64,000 bases of DNA from Craspedostauros australis (lineage: Eukaryota > Bacillariophyta > Bacillariophyceae > Mastogloiales > Achnanthaceae). Numbering within the stretch: position 1 is the first letter of the stretch; every line of letters starts with the position of its first letter. The notes below the pieces were generated by a model that worked only from the letters and a program-made list of their open reading frames with translations, had not been told where the DNA came from and searched no databases. A program made the translations under genes and the position numbers. The stretch is taken from assembly GCA_026770025.1 (NCBI GenBank), contig JAMXDE010000009.1, forward strand, positions 248,001 through 312,000, given 5' to 3'. Shown here piece after piece: positions 9,563 to 18,506 of the stretch.

Positions 9563-10762
9563 ATGGTCCGAAAGTCCAGCAAGAAGGCGTCCAGAGCCAA
9601 GCGCCAGCAGGAGCAACAGCAGCAGTCTGCTGGAGGCGACGGCTCGTCTTCCTCTGAAGCACAGCAGACCGGCGGCTCCCGAATGGGCCTCATCGTTCTC
9701 TCCATCGGCGTTGCGATCGCCGCCATCTTCTTCCGCAACAACTCGCAGGCAGATCAGCTCCACAACAAGTACCGCAAACAAAAGAACGTCAAGACGGAAC
9801 CCAAGAAGTCGCCCAAGCCGAGCCACACGATCGCGACGATCACCAACGACTGCGAGATCCTGGAAACGCAGCGGCATGATAAGACCTCCTTCACGCAAGG
9901 ATTGGAGTACGATCTGCAAACATCCACGTTCCTCGAGGGCACCGGTCTGTACGGAAGATCCGGCGTGCGCACATGGTCCTACGGAGATGCGCCCGTCGAT
10001 GACGCGGCAGCAGAATATCAGCGGTACCCCACCTACACGAGGCGTCCCATCCAGGTCCACTCGCAGCATTCCATTGAGCGGGAGTACTTTGGGGAAGGTA
10101 TCTGTTCGTACAGAAACGACACCAGACACAAGGAGCAGGCCGTTGGTCTGGAAGACCGCAGCGGCATTGACGACACCAACAACTACCTAGTGCAGCTCAC
10201 GTGGAAGGAAAACCTACTCATTATCTACGACTACAATTCTGCAAACCGGAGCCTCACCTACAAATTCAGCAAGTATTTCAGGACGCAGCACAGGAACGAA
10301 GGCTGGGGCATCGCCTACAACCCCAATCATCACGTCTTCTACGTGTCGGACGGATCGCACTACATCTACACGTGGGACGCGAACAACTTCAAGCTCGTGG
10401 CGCAGATGCCCATCACGATCCTCCTCTCGGATGAACAGCAGCGATCCCTGCGGCGGCCGTTGCCCGGTGACGACGTCAATGATCGTGATGGAGCGCGCAC
10501 GATCCCGCTGCTCAACGAGCTCGAATACGACGAGCATACGCATACCCTGCTTGCCAACGTGTGGTACGAAGACGTCATCGTGCGGATCGACATGAATGTG
10601 GGAGAAGTGATCGAGCTTTATGATTTGCAGACGCTCTTTTATCCTCGTTCCCGCAATGAAGATTGCATGAACGGTATCGCGTGGGCCAATGAGGAGCACA
10701 CGGAGCTGTGGGTCACGGGGAAGTTCTGGCCTTGGATGTTCCGCGTGCAGCTCGAAGAATAG
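9563..10762 (+). CDS. Glutaminyl-peptide cyclotransferase, plant/bacterial type
   Basis: This 399-residue protein matches the five-bladed beta-propeller glutamine cyclotransferase family (PF05096), which converts N-terminal Gln to pyroglutamate and releases ammonia. Visible family signatures are HDKTSFTQGLEYD early in the domain, a GWGIAYNPNHHVFYVSDGSHYIY block, LNELEYDEHTHTLLANVWYEDVIVRID and the closing CMNGIAWANEEHTELWVTGKFWPWMF. A basic Gln-rich N-terminus and one membrane segment at about residues 41-57 make it a type II membrane protein. It therefore probably acts on secretory cargo in the ER or Golgi. The length fits one propeller domain plus anchor. The ATG at 9563 is the first in frame. 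Confidence 0.93.
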   Translation: MVRKSSKKASRAKRQQEQQQQSAGGDGSSSSEAQQTGGSRMGLIVLSIGVAIAAIFFRNNSQADQLHNKYRKQKNVKTEPKKSPKPSHTIATITNDCEILETQRHDKTSFTQGLEYDLQTSTFLEGTGLYGRSGVRTWSYGDAPVDDAAAEYQRYPTYTRRPIQVHSQHSIEREYFGEGICSYRNDTRHKEQAVGLEDRSGIDDTNNYLVQLTWKENLLIIYDYNSANRSLTYKFSKYFRTQHRNEGWGIAYNPNHHVFYVSDGSHYIYTWDANNFKLVAQMPITILLSDEQQRSLRRPLPGDDVNDRDGARTIPLLNELEYDEHTHTLLANVWYEDVIVRIDMNVGEVIELYDLQTLFYPRSRNEDCMNGIAWANEEHTELWVTGKFWPWMFRVQLEE

Positions 10763-11067
10763 AACCGGCAAAACGCAACATGCGCCATACGAGTGCGACG
10801 CCATGGATGGGAGACATAGACTGTGTGCTGGTGGGTTGATTGAACAGGAGAGCGGGCGAGTGCAATACTCTCTCTCTCTCTCTAGAATTACGAGTATACT
10901 AATACTAGTCCGTGTATTCTACTGCACTCTATGGAACTTCGATCATGTGGTGCTCGTACAGCACTGCTCGTAGTGCGCATATCAGCAGTCTCTTGCAGCA
11001 CTCGCAGGCTGGACGGTGTTGGCACCTCGTTGCTCGACCGCAGTCGGAGTCCTCAACAGGAATGAAA
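10763..11067. other. Convergent intergenic region
   Basis: The 3' ends of two genes meet here. A CT run lies near 10869-10882, followed by TACGAGTA (10889-10896). No coding frame is supported. Confidence 0.45.
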
Positions 11068-14000
11068 TCAGAATGACTCATCGTCATCTGAATCGATGAG
11101 GTCGTGGGTTCTCGGCGGCTGATCCAAAACGAGCTTCTTGTTTGCTGTTTTGACGGCCACGCGCTTGAACCTGGCTGGTTTGTTCGCTGATTTGCTTCGT
11201 CTGGATTTTTGGACAGATCTGCGGCCGGTGCGAGACATCTTGATCACTGACTCGTCCGGCGGTTCCAAGATGAGTTCTTCGTCTTCCACGTCATCTTCCT
11301 CCTCATAGTCATCATCCTCACTGATGTCGTCGTCATCATCGTCATCTGTTTCGCTGTCATCCCCAGTGTCCAGGCCGGCATCCGGTTTGTCGTCCAAATC
11401 CATTTCAGTCCTCGTAATGCGAGGTCGTTTGAAGCCGGCATTGGGGCTCGATTTTGAGGCCGCCCCAGGTTTGGTTGATACGTCCGCAGCCTCGTTAACC
11501 ATTGCCTCTTTGTCATGACGGATTTCGACGATCTCAGCTGTGGTTGTGTTCGATGGACGGGTCGCATCCAGGCGCGATTCGTCACCGTCAGCCGCTCCCA
11601 TCTCCTCGTCCACGTCCGCATCTATTTGTACAGTAGGTTGAGGAGCAATGGTAGATGAAGGAGAAGTGGTCATGGGATGTTCATGCTCATGGCCGTCGTT
11701 GACGTTGCCTTGGCTGAGATTGCCATCATTGCTGTTGGTGCGCGCCGTGACACCATCGGCAACAACGGGAGTGCTCGCATTGCTCGTCGAATCCAGACCA
11801 CCAAAATGTGGCTTCATGTTCGGTGTGCCCAACTTGCGTTTTTTCTTTGTGTCGGATTTCTTCGGTCCACCAGGAGTGGTTGTTCCTGCTGCCGCTGCCA
11901 TCGTGCGTTTCTTGGTGGCGGTACGTTTGGTGGATGGCGCCGGTGCGAAGACATCCGCGTTGGGCGCTGTGAGATCTATCTGCTCCAAGATAGCAACATT
12001 GTTCCAAAGTCGCAGCAACCGGCGTGTGAATTCGATGGGTGATATTCTGGACCGAGTCGTTGCGGCATAGCGGTGCTGCAGCAGCCGGCGTATCTGGAAG
12101 AACTCCTTGGACTCGATTTTTGGCGCTGTCATTGTTGTTGCCGATTGGTTGGTGGTCTTGGAGTCTTCGCTGTCCGATGGCTTGTGCTTGCGCCTTTCCT
12201 CGGTGTAACCTGGAAGAGGCTCATCCAACACGTAATATGCGTGCTTGGGGTCGCTGTGGGTTTCGGTCGTGTTGCAAATGAGCAGCATGCATTCCAAAGC
12301 GTAGTGCAGCGACGGTTCGTCCGTGAAATCACCACGAGTGGCTGATGTCGGCAATGTTGAAAGTGAAGGTGTCAGAGACGTTTCGCCAGTGGTGGTTTTG
12401 GCAATGTCGCTATTCTTGCTGTTGCGGCATAGAGCGCGATTCCGAGAAGACGCTGTTGCAATAGCCGCATTTGGATTTGTGCTGGAGCTATTGCTGCCGT
12501 TTGCCACATGCGTGGCGAATCTGGCCAAAGAATCTATCTTCATAATGTATCTGATTGTCGACTTTCGGTTGTTGAAGTTGGGGTTGATTTTGAAAGTGAA
12601 GACCTGACGGAATGAAGACAGGTCTTTTTCAGGTTCCTTCGGCTTGTCCTCTTTGCTAGCCTTTGACGTTTTCTTCTTCTTCTTGGAGCTACCGCTCGCC
12701 CCTTTGGGGGAGATGCGCGATTTGGCTCCTGGAGACTTTTTTGGCTTGATTGTTGATTTGGCAAAGAGTTCGGGCGTGAGCAAGGTGTGGTCGCCGGCCT
12801 CGTGTTCGGCCCTGGCGATCTCGACGGCTGCGAGGAAGTCTGATTCCGATTTGGCAAAGTCGATCTCGGTTTTGGCTTGCCTTCCATCGTCGTCATTCTT
12901 CTGGGATTGTTGAGACTGCTGCTGCTGCCCTGTACCTTTGCTTTCGTCTTGGTTGGAAGCCAGTGTTCCAGGTTGAGCGTTGGTTTGCTGGGCTGCCATG
13001 GCATCAGCCGGTTTCTTTTTCTTGGCACCTTTGAAGTTGGGGGCACCAGTGTGTGTACGACCAAACTTGGCAGTCCGAATGGCATGAATGACCTTTGAGA
13101 GACGAGTCTTGGTGGTCATGACGACGCACATGGTGGAGTCTTTCTCGCCATCTTTGAGCTTGAGGAAGCGACCCCCGAGCACCGTGCATATCTCATGGAC
13201 GACGCACCTGGCGAGGAGTCGGACCTCGTCCGGTCTCTCTGATTGAAGGCATTGCATCGCGAGCTGTATGATCTTGGTGTAGTATATATTCCCTGCGTGC
13301 TTGATGTTCCACGTGCGCAGTTTCGTGGAAATGACATCAACCTTGGTTGGCACGAAAGGGATGAGCTCTTCAGGTGTTGGGGCCGACTTTCTGGAGCTCC
13401 TTGCTGTCTTTTTGGGGCCCCATGGTATGGGTGCAGGCACCGCTGGTTTGTTGCCTTGCAGCTCTGCGTCTGGGGCGGTGCTTCTCTCCAAGCCTACATC
13501 TGCATCTGCGTCTGCAGGTGGGCCCGCATTTGTGCCTGCTTCCTTGTTGTTGACATCTTGTGGATTGGCCTTTTTCTTCTTCTTTGCATTCATCTCCCGG
13601 TCCTCGTTTATTGTTTCAAGATCGGGGAAACCGGACTTTGTAGACTTTGCAGGCTTTGATGCCAACGCAGCTGAGACCCTTGGTTTAGCCATTGATCGAG
13701 ACATGGAAGGGGAAATGTCGGAAGCTTGGCGGTTAGCTTTTCGTTGCTGTTTTTGTGTCTTGTGCTGTGATTTTGGCTTTTGTTGTTGTTGTTGCCGTGG
13801 TTTCTTCTTCAGTTGCTGCTCATGTTCTTGTTGCTGCAGCTGCTGTTGGTCTTTCCTCTTTTTCGCCTTCGGCTGTTGTTGTGATGGGGGTTGGGGTCGA
13901 GGCCGGGGTTGCTGTTTCTTCTGCTGGTGCGGTTTTGGTTGCGGTTGTGATTGTTCCTGCGGATTCTTCTTCTCTTGCTGCTGAGGTTGAGGCTGAGGTT

Positions 14001-14763
14001 GAAGCTGCGGCCGCAGTTGATTCTGTTGCTGCTGCTGTTGCTGCGGTTGCAGTCTCTGAAGTTGCTGCATTTGCTGTTGCTGCGGATGTTGCGGCGGCGG
14101 GTGCTGCCTGGAGGGAGCTGGATGCCGTGGGGCAATAGGAGAGAGGGCCATTGGGTTCCCTGCCCTATCCAAACCATGTTGCTGCTGCTGCTGATGCTGC
14201 TGCTGCTGGTAGTGCGGAGGTTGGCGTTGATGCTGCGGTTGATAGCGCTGATTTCCGTGGCTTTGCATTTGTGGATGTTGGTGTTGACGATTCTGTTGTT
14301 GGGGATGACGCTGCTGCTGCTGATGCTGGCCTTGCATATGCATGTGCATGGTGTTCATGTTGTTGAGATTGGCTGGATTCATGTTCATCGGATGCATGTT
14401 TCCGCCGTTCATGTTGATGTTGGCATTCATGTTCATATTAGCATTCATGTTTGTGTCCACGCCCACGTTCATGCGCATCTGCAGGGGATTGAGACCAGAC
14501 CCCATGGAAGGGCTGAGATTGGAGGGTTGTGTGGGACCGCGGTTGTTCATGCCCCCCACTTGGCCTCCCACTTGGCCTCCACCAGGATTTGTCGCTGGAA
14601 GCGGATCAATGGTCTCAGGAAAGCGATTCCCGAAGGCAGCGCCAGCGTCGAGATCTTCGGCCATCGGCTCCAGCAACTGCATGGGGTTTTCCGGAAGGTC
14701 TTCAATGTGGGGCATGTTGTCCACAACATCATCGAATGACTCTTCTTCCGTGTCAGGTTGCAT
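11068..14763 (-). CDS. Gln-rich nuclear protein with DUF6824-like domain
   Basis: This 1231-residue single-exon protein has a low-complexity N-terminal third of Asn-Met, Gln-His and Gln-Pro runs (roughly residues 100-340). A block at about residues 464-571 resembles DUF6824, a domain common in diatom nuclear proteins: KHAGNIYYTKIIQLA followed by VVHEICTVLGGRFLKL and a LSKVIHAIR helix. Lys-rich patches follow. A second more ordered region near 700-960 contains a LHYALECMLLICNTTE helix. The C-terminus is highly acidic (Glu/Asp run near 11270-11360) and then basic (RRSVQKSRRSKSANK). Composition and charge suggest a chromatin or transcription cofactor, by analogy only; no DNA-binding motif is certain. 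It is read away from the PPR gene. Confidence 0.82.
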   Translation of the reverse strand: MQPDTEEESFDDVVDNMPHIEDLPENPMQLLEPMAEDLDAGAAFGNRFPETIDPLPATNPGGGQVGGQVGGMNNRGPTQPSNLSPSMGSGLNPLQMRMNVGVDTNMNANMNMNANINMNGGNMHPMNMNPANLNNMNTMHMHMQGQHQQQQRHPQQQNRQHQHPQMQSHGNQRYQPQHQRQPPHYQQQQHQQQQQHGLDRAGNPMALSPIAPRHPAPSRQHPPPQHPQQQQMQQLQRLQPQQQQQQQNQLRPQLQPQPQPQQQEKKNPQEQSQPQPKPHQQKKQQPRPRPQPPSQQQPKAKKRKDQQQLQQQEHEQQLKKKPRQQQQQKPKSQHKTQKQQRKANRQASDISPSMSRSMAKPRVSAALASKPAKSTKSGFPDLETINEDREMNAKKKKKANPQDVNNKEAGTNAGPPADADADVGLERSTAPDAELQGNKPAVPAPIPWGPKKTARSSRKSAPTPEELIPFVPTKVDVISTKLRTWNIKHAGNIYYTKIIQLAMQCLQSERPDEVRLLARCVVHEICTVLGGRFLKLKDGEKDSTMCVVMTTKTRLSKVIHAIRTAKFGRTHTGAPNFKGAKKKKPADAMAAQQTNAQPGTLASNQDESKGTGQQQQSQQSQKNDDDGRQAKTEIDFAKSESDFLAAVEIARAEHEAGDHTLLTPELFAKSTIKPKKSPGAKSRISPKGASGSSKKKKKTSKASKEDKPKEPEKDLSSFRQVFTFKINPNFNNRKSTIRYIMKIDSLARFATHVANGSNSSSTNPNAAIATASSRNRALCRNSKNSDIAKTTTGETSLTPSLSTLPTSATRGDFTDEPSLHYALECMLLICNTTETHSDPKHAYYVLDEPLPGYTEERRKHKPSDSEDSKTTNQSATTMTAPKIESKEFFQIRRLLQHRYAATTRSRISPIEFTRRLLRLWNNVAILEQIDLTAPNADVFAPAPSTKRTATKKRTMAAAAGTTTPGGPKKSDTKKKRKLGTPNMKPHFGGLDSTSNASTPVVADGVTARTNSNDGNLSQGNVNDGHEHEHPMTTSPSSTIAPQPTVQIDADVDEEMGAADGDESRLDATRPSNTTTAEIVEIRHDKEAMVNEAADVSTKPGAASKSSPNAGFKRPRITRTEMDLDDKPDAGLDTGDDSETDDDDDDDISEDDDYEEEDDVEDEELILEPPDESVIKMSRTGRRSVQKSRRSKSANKPARFKRVAVKTANKKLVLDQPPRTHDLIDSDDDESF

Positions 14764-15489
14764 CCTTGTCTATTGTGCTCGTACGTGTGGATCTAGGTGC
14801 ACTAGTTTGGGAAGCGCTCGTCCTCTGTGACAAAGCACACGCTCTGACAGGATTACGAGTACTGTGGCGGCAAGCTCTCGGGATGGTGCTTGCATCCAAA
14901 GCAAGAGGACTCGTGTTGGCGCTCACGCTGGCTGTCCTGCAGGTTGCAAGTCTCCAAAGAGGCAGTAGATCAGGGCACCAGGTCCGAGAAGATGAAGAAG
15001 GCGATCAAAAGCGTTGATCTTGGGCGGAATGAGAATGGAGGGCGCCTCCGACAGAGTGAGCGAAAAGATACTGGTTTGGCCGCGACGGTTGGTGTTGTTT
15101 TTGTTGGTTGGAGCGGTTGTCTCCAACACGATGGCGGCGTTCAGTTTCGGGTCAAGATCATTTCGGGGGTGCTTTAGTTCATTTCGGGGTGGGAACCGTG
15201 CATTCTGGCCAATGATGTCCCCCTAATATTAAGGAGTCGCGGTAAATTAAAATAATATAGGAACAAAAGGGAGAAAAGGAAGGAATGTGACGTGCACAAT
15301 GGTGCACCAGAGCAACGAGTACAGTTCCAACCATCATCATAGAGAGCAGATCATGCAAGCACAAGCAACAAGCACCCTCACAACATTGCACCTTCAGTGA
15401 CAGAGACAGCAGCAGACGAAACGAGACGACGAAGACAGGCACTTGCGGCATCGCCGGAGAGCAGTGCGCCTCTTCAAGATCGCAAAGGC
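14764..15489. other. Divergent intergenic region / PPR leader
   Basis: This region holds the promoters of the Gln-rich gene and the PPR gene. TACGAGTA occurs at 14854-14861. The open frame of the PPR gene continues back to 15397, but that position is GTG, so I treat 15397-15489 as leader. Confidence 0.45.
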
Positions 15490-18189
15490 ATGAATGCGTT
15501 TCGCCAACAAGCGACGAAGGGGATCTCCCAGCGGCAGCGGGCGGTCCTTGATGCGACATTGCAGGCCTCGAGAGCAGCAAGGCCGGTGCAGAAGAGGCTG
15601 GGCCGTTCGCAGCCAACTCGAAGCCATATGTTTTCCACATCTCGGTGCTTCAGCACAATGGCATCTGCCATCAAGAGTACTCGCGTGCAAGTCTGCACGA
15701 ATGATCAATCAGATACCCAGACGCAGAGAGCCATGAGCGCTGCCACTCAGCCGAATGCAGCTGGTGATGCGGACTCCATGCATCCTGATGTCATCCACTT
15801 TGATCATCTCAGAAAGGCCACCGCTGCACTTCTGCAATCGGTTCCGCGACTCTCTCAGCAACAGCATGGATTGAGGCATGCACGTGGGCGATCATCTGCT
15901 GGAAGCATCGCCGCCGGCTTTGCTCAAGCAACAGACTTCGGTTCTGGCGAGAAAGATCACGACCACGACCATCTCATTAGGTGGTGGCAGGAGGCTGTAC
16001 ACCTTCTGAAAGGTTGGAGTCGGTATGAGGCACCATCTCCATCCTTCAATCCATCACAATCAAACAAATCCACAGATGCCCCCAACCACCCTCCCGACAT
16101 TGACATCATCTGCTGCTTTCAGATCATGAACCAAATGCATCAGATCATCACGCAGGTCTGTCCAGCTCCTCAGGATGGAATGGTCGACCCGTACGTACTC
16201 GATCACTTCTTCACGCATCCCATCCACCGAGTGGACAGCCATCTGCTCAATAACATCGTTTGGAAGTGGAACAAGGTGTGGTCGCAGCGACAGCCGCGAT
16301 CGTCTCGTCAACACCAACAACGAATGCGAGATCAACGTCGACATCCAGCACAACGGCAGCGTGATTCGATTGGCGCATCAAAGAAACCAAATGATAGCTC
16401 TCTGGATCTCTGGACACCGTCCAAGTTGGTGGAACAGCTTGACAAGTACCACCGGTGCTCCTTGATCGAGCCCAATGTCAGAACGTACAACGTCATCGTC
16501 GACACCACAACGCTGTTTCACCCGGAAGATGTCGACGAGGGCATACCCTACGCGGAATCCATGGTCCACCGCATGCTGGAGGTCAGCCGGAATACCAATG
16601 AGTCCATGCCGATGCTCATTGATGCAATCACCATCGGCACCATCATGAAGGCATGGCTCAAGGCGCGTTCGCAAGAGACGCCGGAGAAGGTCGAGTACTG
16701 GTTCAAAACTCTGCACTCGCTCTGGGAGGAGGACTACCAACATCAGCAGCACCAGCAGGATCATGCCGTGCAACAGCTCCTGCGATCCAGCCGCTTCGTG
16801 AGCGACTCAAATGTGCAGAACCAGATATCCACCCTGCTGCAACCCAACCGCGTCCACTACTCCATCGCCATGCAGGCCTGGGCCAACGCGGGTTATCCCA
16901 ACAAGGCGCAAGCCCTCATGCAGGAGATGATGAGCGCCTTCCATCTCTACCGCCGCCGCGAGCAGTGGAATTTGGCGCGCGCAGTCTGTCCCGACACCGT
17001 CCTCTTCAACTCCCTCCTCTCCGCATGGGCCAAGTCCAACCAGCACAAGAATCAGGCACCGCAACATGCCCAGAAGATCATTCAGCGCATGAATGAGATC
17101 CAGGCGATTCTGTCCGGCGATGGGATCCACCATGATGGCTTCGACAGCAATGATAGTGTCAATGATGATGATGATGATGATGATGATGCTACGAGCATGG
17201 CAGACGAGCTGTCGAGTGCAATGAAATTCCCTGAAGCAAAATGGAACGCACAGCTCGACGTCGTCAACTGCGAGCCAGATCAGTACACGTTGTCCAACAT
17301 CTTGGTGTGCTGGACACGATCCGGGTTGCCGAACGCCGTCGACAAAGCAGAAGAGCTGCTGGAAGAGATGGAGCGTACATGGGCGAGTGGCGAATCTCCC
17401 GTGGGTCCCAACATCGTCGCCTACAACACCATCATGATGGGACATGCGAGGAATGGGAATGAGGAGAAGGCGCAGAAACTGTTCAAGAAGATCGTGCAGT
17501 TGGAAAAGCAGTACCTCCTGTCCGACCAGAGACATTACGGTTTGGTATCCGCTGACAACATTCCCAGGCCTGACACCATGACCTACAACAGCCTCCTGCA
17601 GGCTTGGTCCAACTCCAAACGAACGGAGGCGCCTGACCAGGCGATGCGCATCCTCGATCGAATGGTGGCTAATAACAGCGTGCGCCCCGATGCCTTCACA
17701 TTCGCTGGCATCCTCAAGTGCTGGTACAAGGTCGGCGCGGGACGCCATAGCAAACACCACAGCGCCAACATGCACAGCCCGCTTACGGCCGCGCAAACGG
17801 GCCACGACGTGTTGCACAGCATGCAGTCCACGTACAACGTGCGTCCCAACACCATCTGCTACAATGCCGTCCTGCAGGCATGGTACCACGTCGCGAGAAC
17901 CGATGGCGAGATGGCCGTGCAACGCAGCGTCGCCCTGCTGCATGAGATGCTGCAGGAATCCGTGGTGCCGGACGAATACACGCTGGGTTGGCTGCTGGAG
18001 ACCATCCGGTCTGATAAGAAGAGTAGCGCGATCACGAGATGGAATCGCGCGCAGCAGATCGTGCACGTCATGTCGAACGCCCATGTGTCTCCGAATAGGA
18101 AATCTCGAAAGCTACTGGAACGATTGGAAAGACATGCGAGGGCGCAAACTCTACTTGCGGGGAAAGGCATGGAATCGAAGGGAAACTGA
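15490..18189 (+). CDS. Organellar pentatricopeptide repeat (PPR) protein with LTR-derived C-terminus
   Basis: From the ATG at 15490 this is about 899 residues. The N-terminus is rich in Arg, Ser and Ala with no acids (MNAFRQQATKGISQRQRAVL), consistent with a mitochondrial or other organelle presequence. From about residue 340 onward there are PPR units with the diagnostic YN(S/T)ILxxWxxxG pattern, for example VRTYNVIVDTTTLF, TVLFNSLLSAWAKSN, NIVAYNTIMMGHARNGNEEK, DTMTYNSLLQAWSNS, DAFTFAGILKCWYK and NTICYNAVLQAW. PPR proteins bind organellar RNA and control processing, stability or translation. A (GAT)n tract near 17163-17187 codes a poly-Asp loop. The last 14 residues and the TGA stop are encoded inside the LTR of the copia element inserted at 18145. 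The host frame resumes at 24689 and ends at a TGA at 24707. Confidence 0.9.
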   Translation: MNAFRQQATKGISQRQRAVLDATLQASRAARPVQKRLGRSQPTRSHMFSTSRCFSTMASAIKSTRVQVCTNDQSDTQTQRAMSAATQPNAAGDADSMHPDVIHFDHLRKATAALLQSVPRLSQQQHGLRHARGRSSAGSIAAGFAQATDFGSGEKDHDHDHLIRWWQEAVHLLKGWSRYEAPSPSFNPSQSNKSTDAPNHPPDIDIICCFQIMNQMHQIITQVCPAPQDGMVDPYVLDHFFTHPIHRVDSHLLNNIVWKWNKVWSQRQPRSSRQHQQRMRDQRRHPAQRQRDSIGASKKPNDSSLDLWTPSKLVEQLDKYHRCSLIEPNVRTYNVIVDTTTLFHPEDVDEGIPYAESMVHRMLEVSRNTNESMPMLIDAITIGTIMKAWLKARSQETPEKVEYWFKTLHSLWEEDYQHQQHQQDHAVQQLLRSSRFVSDSNVQNQISTLLQPNRVHYSIAMQAWANAGYPNKAQALMQEMMSAFHLYRRREQWNLARAVCPDTVLFNSLLSAWAKSNQHKNQAPQHAQKIIQRMNEIQAILSGDGIHHDGFDSNDSVNDDDDDDDDATSMADELSSAMKFPEAKWNAQLDVVNCEPDQYTLSNILVCWTRSGLPNAVDKAEELLEEMERTWASGESPVGPNIVAYNTIMMGHARNGNEEKAQKLFKKIVQLEKQYLLSDQRHYGLVSADNIPRPDTMTYNSLLQAWSNSKRTEAPDQAMRILDRMVANNSVRPDAFTFAGILKCWYKVGAGRHSKHHSANMHSPLTAAQTGHDVLHSMQSTYNVRPNTICYNAVLQAWYHVARTDGEMAVQRSVALLHEMLQESVVPDEYTLGWLLETIRSDKKSSAITRWNRAQQIVHVMSNAHVSPNRKSRKLLERLERHARAQTLLAGKGMESKGN

Positions 18190-18312
18190 TTGATTATGAG
18201 CACAAGGCATGAGCCATTTACCCCTGACGTGGTCTCTACTGTGCTGCGTACGATTCAGCCGCTGATGCCCTGTCTAACGCCCAATTAACCGAAATAACGC
18301 TCGCGTCTCCTT
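18145..18312 (-). repeat. 3' LTR of the copia element
   Basis: This 168-bp repeat is identical to 24516-24683. It overlaps the last codons of the PPR gene (to 18189), so it carries that gene's present stop codon and probably its 3' end. Its ends are not the usual TG...CA. Confidence 0.85.
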
Positions 18313-18506
18313 GGTCCCCTCGATATGCGGTGGCTGTGGTTCCGTCAGATCGTCTCATTCTCTCGCTGTCATTGTCGCTCTTTCTCGTACGGTATGTACC
18401 TGCTGCATGCCCTCACATTAGGACACCACAGGGCGCTCATCCCATCCACTGAAGAGTTACTCCTCAGCAGACCATCCGGTGGGTACTGTCGCGCAGCTTC
18501 GATGCA

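Noticed and set aside
15397-15489. Upstream extension of the PPR protein
   Set aside because: It opens at GTG, not ATG; the ATG at 15490 gives a credible presequence.
16807-18084. 425-codon minus-strand frame
   Set aside because: Antisense to well-supported PPR repeats.
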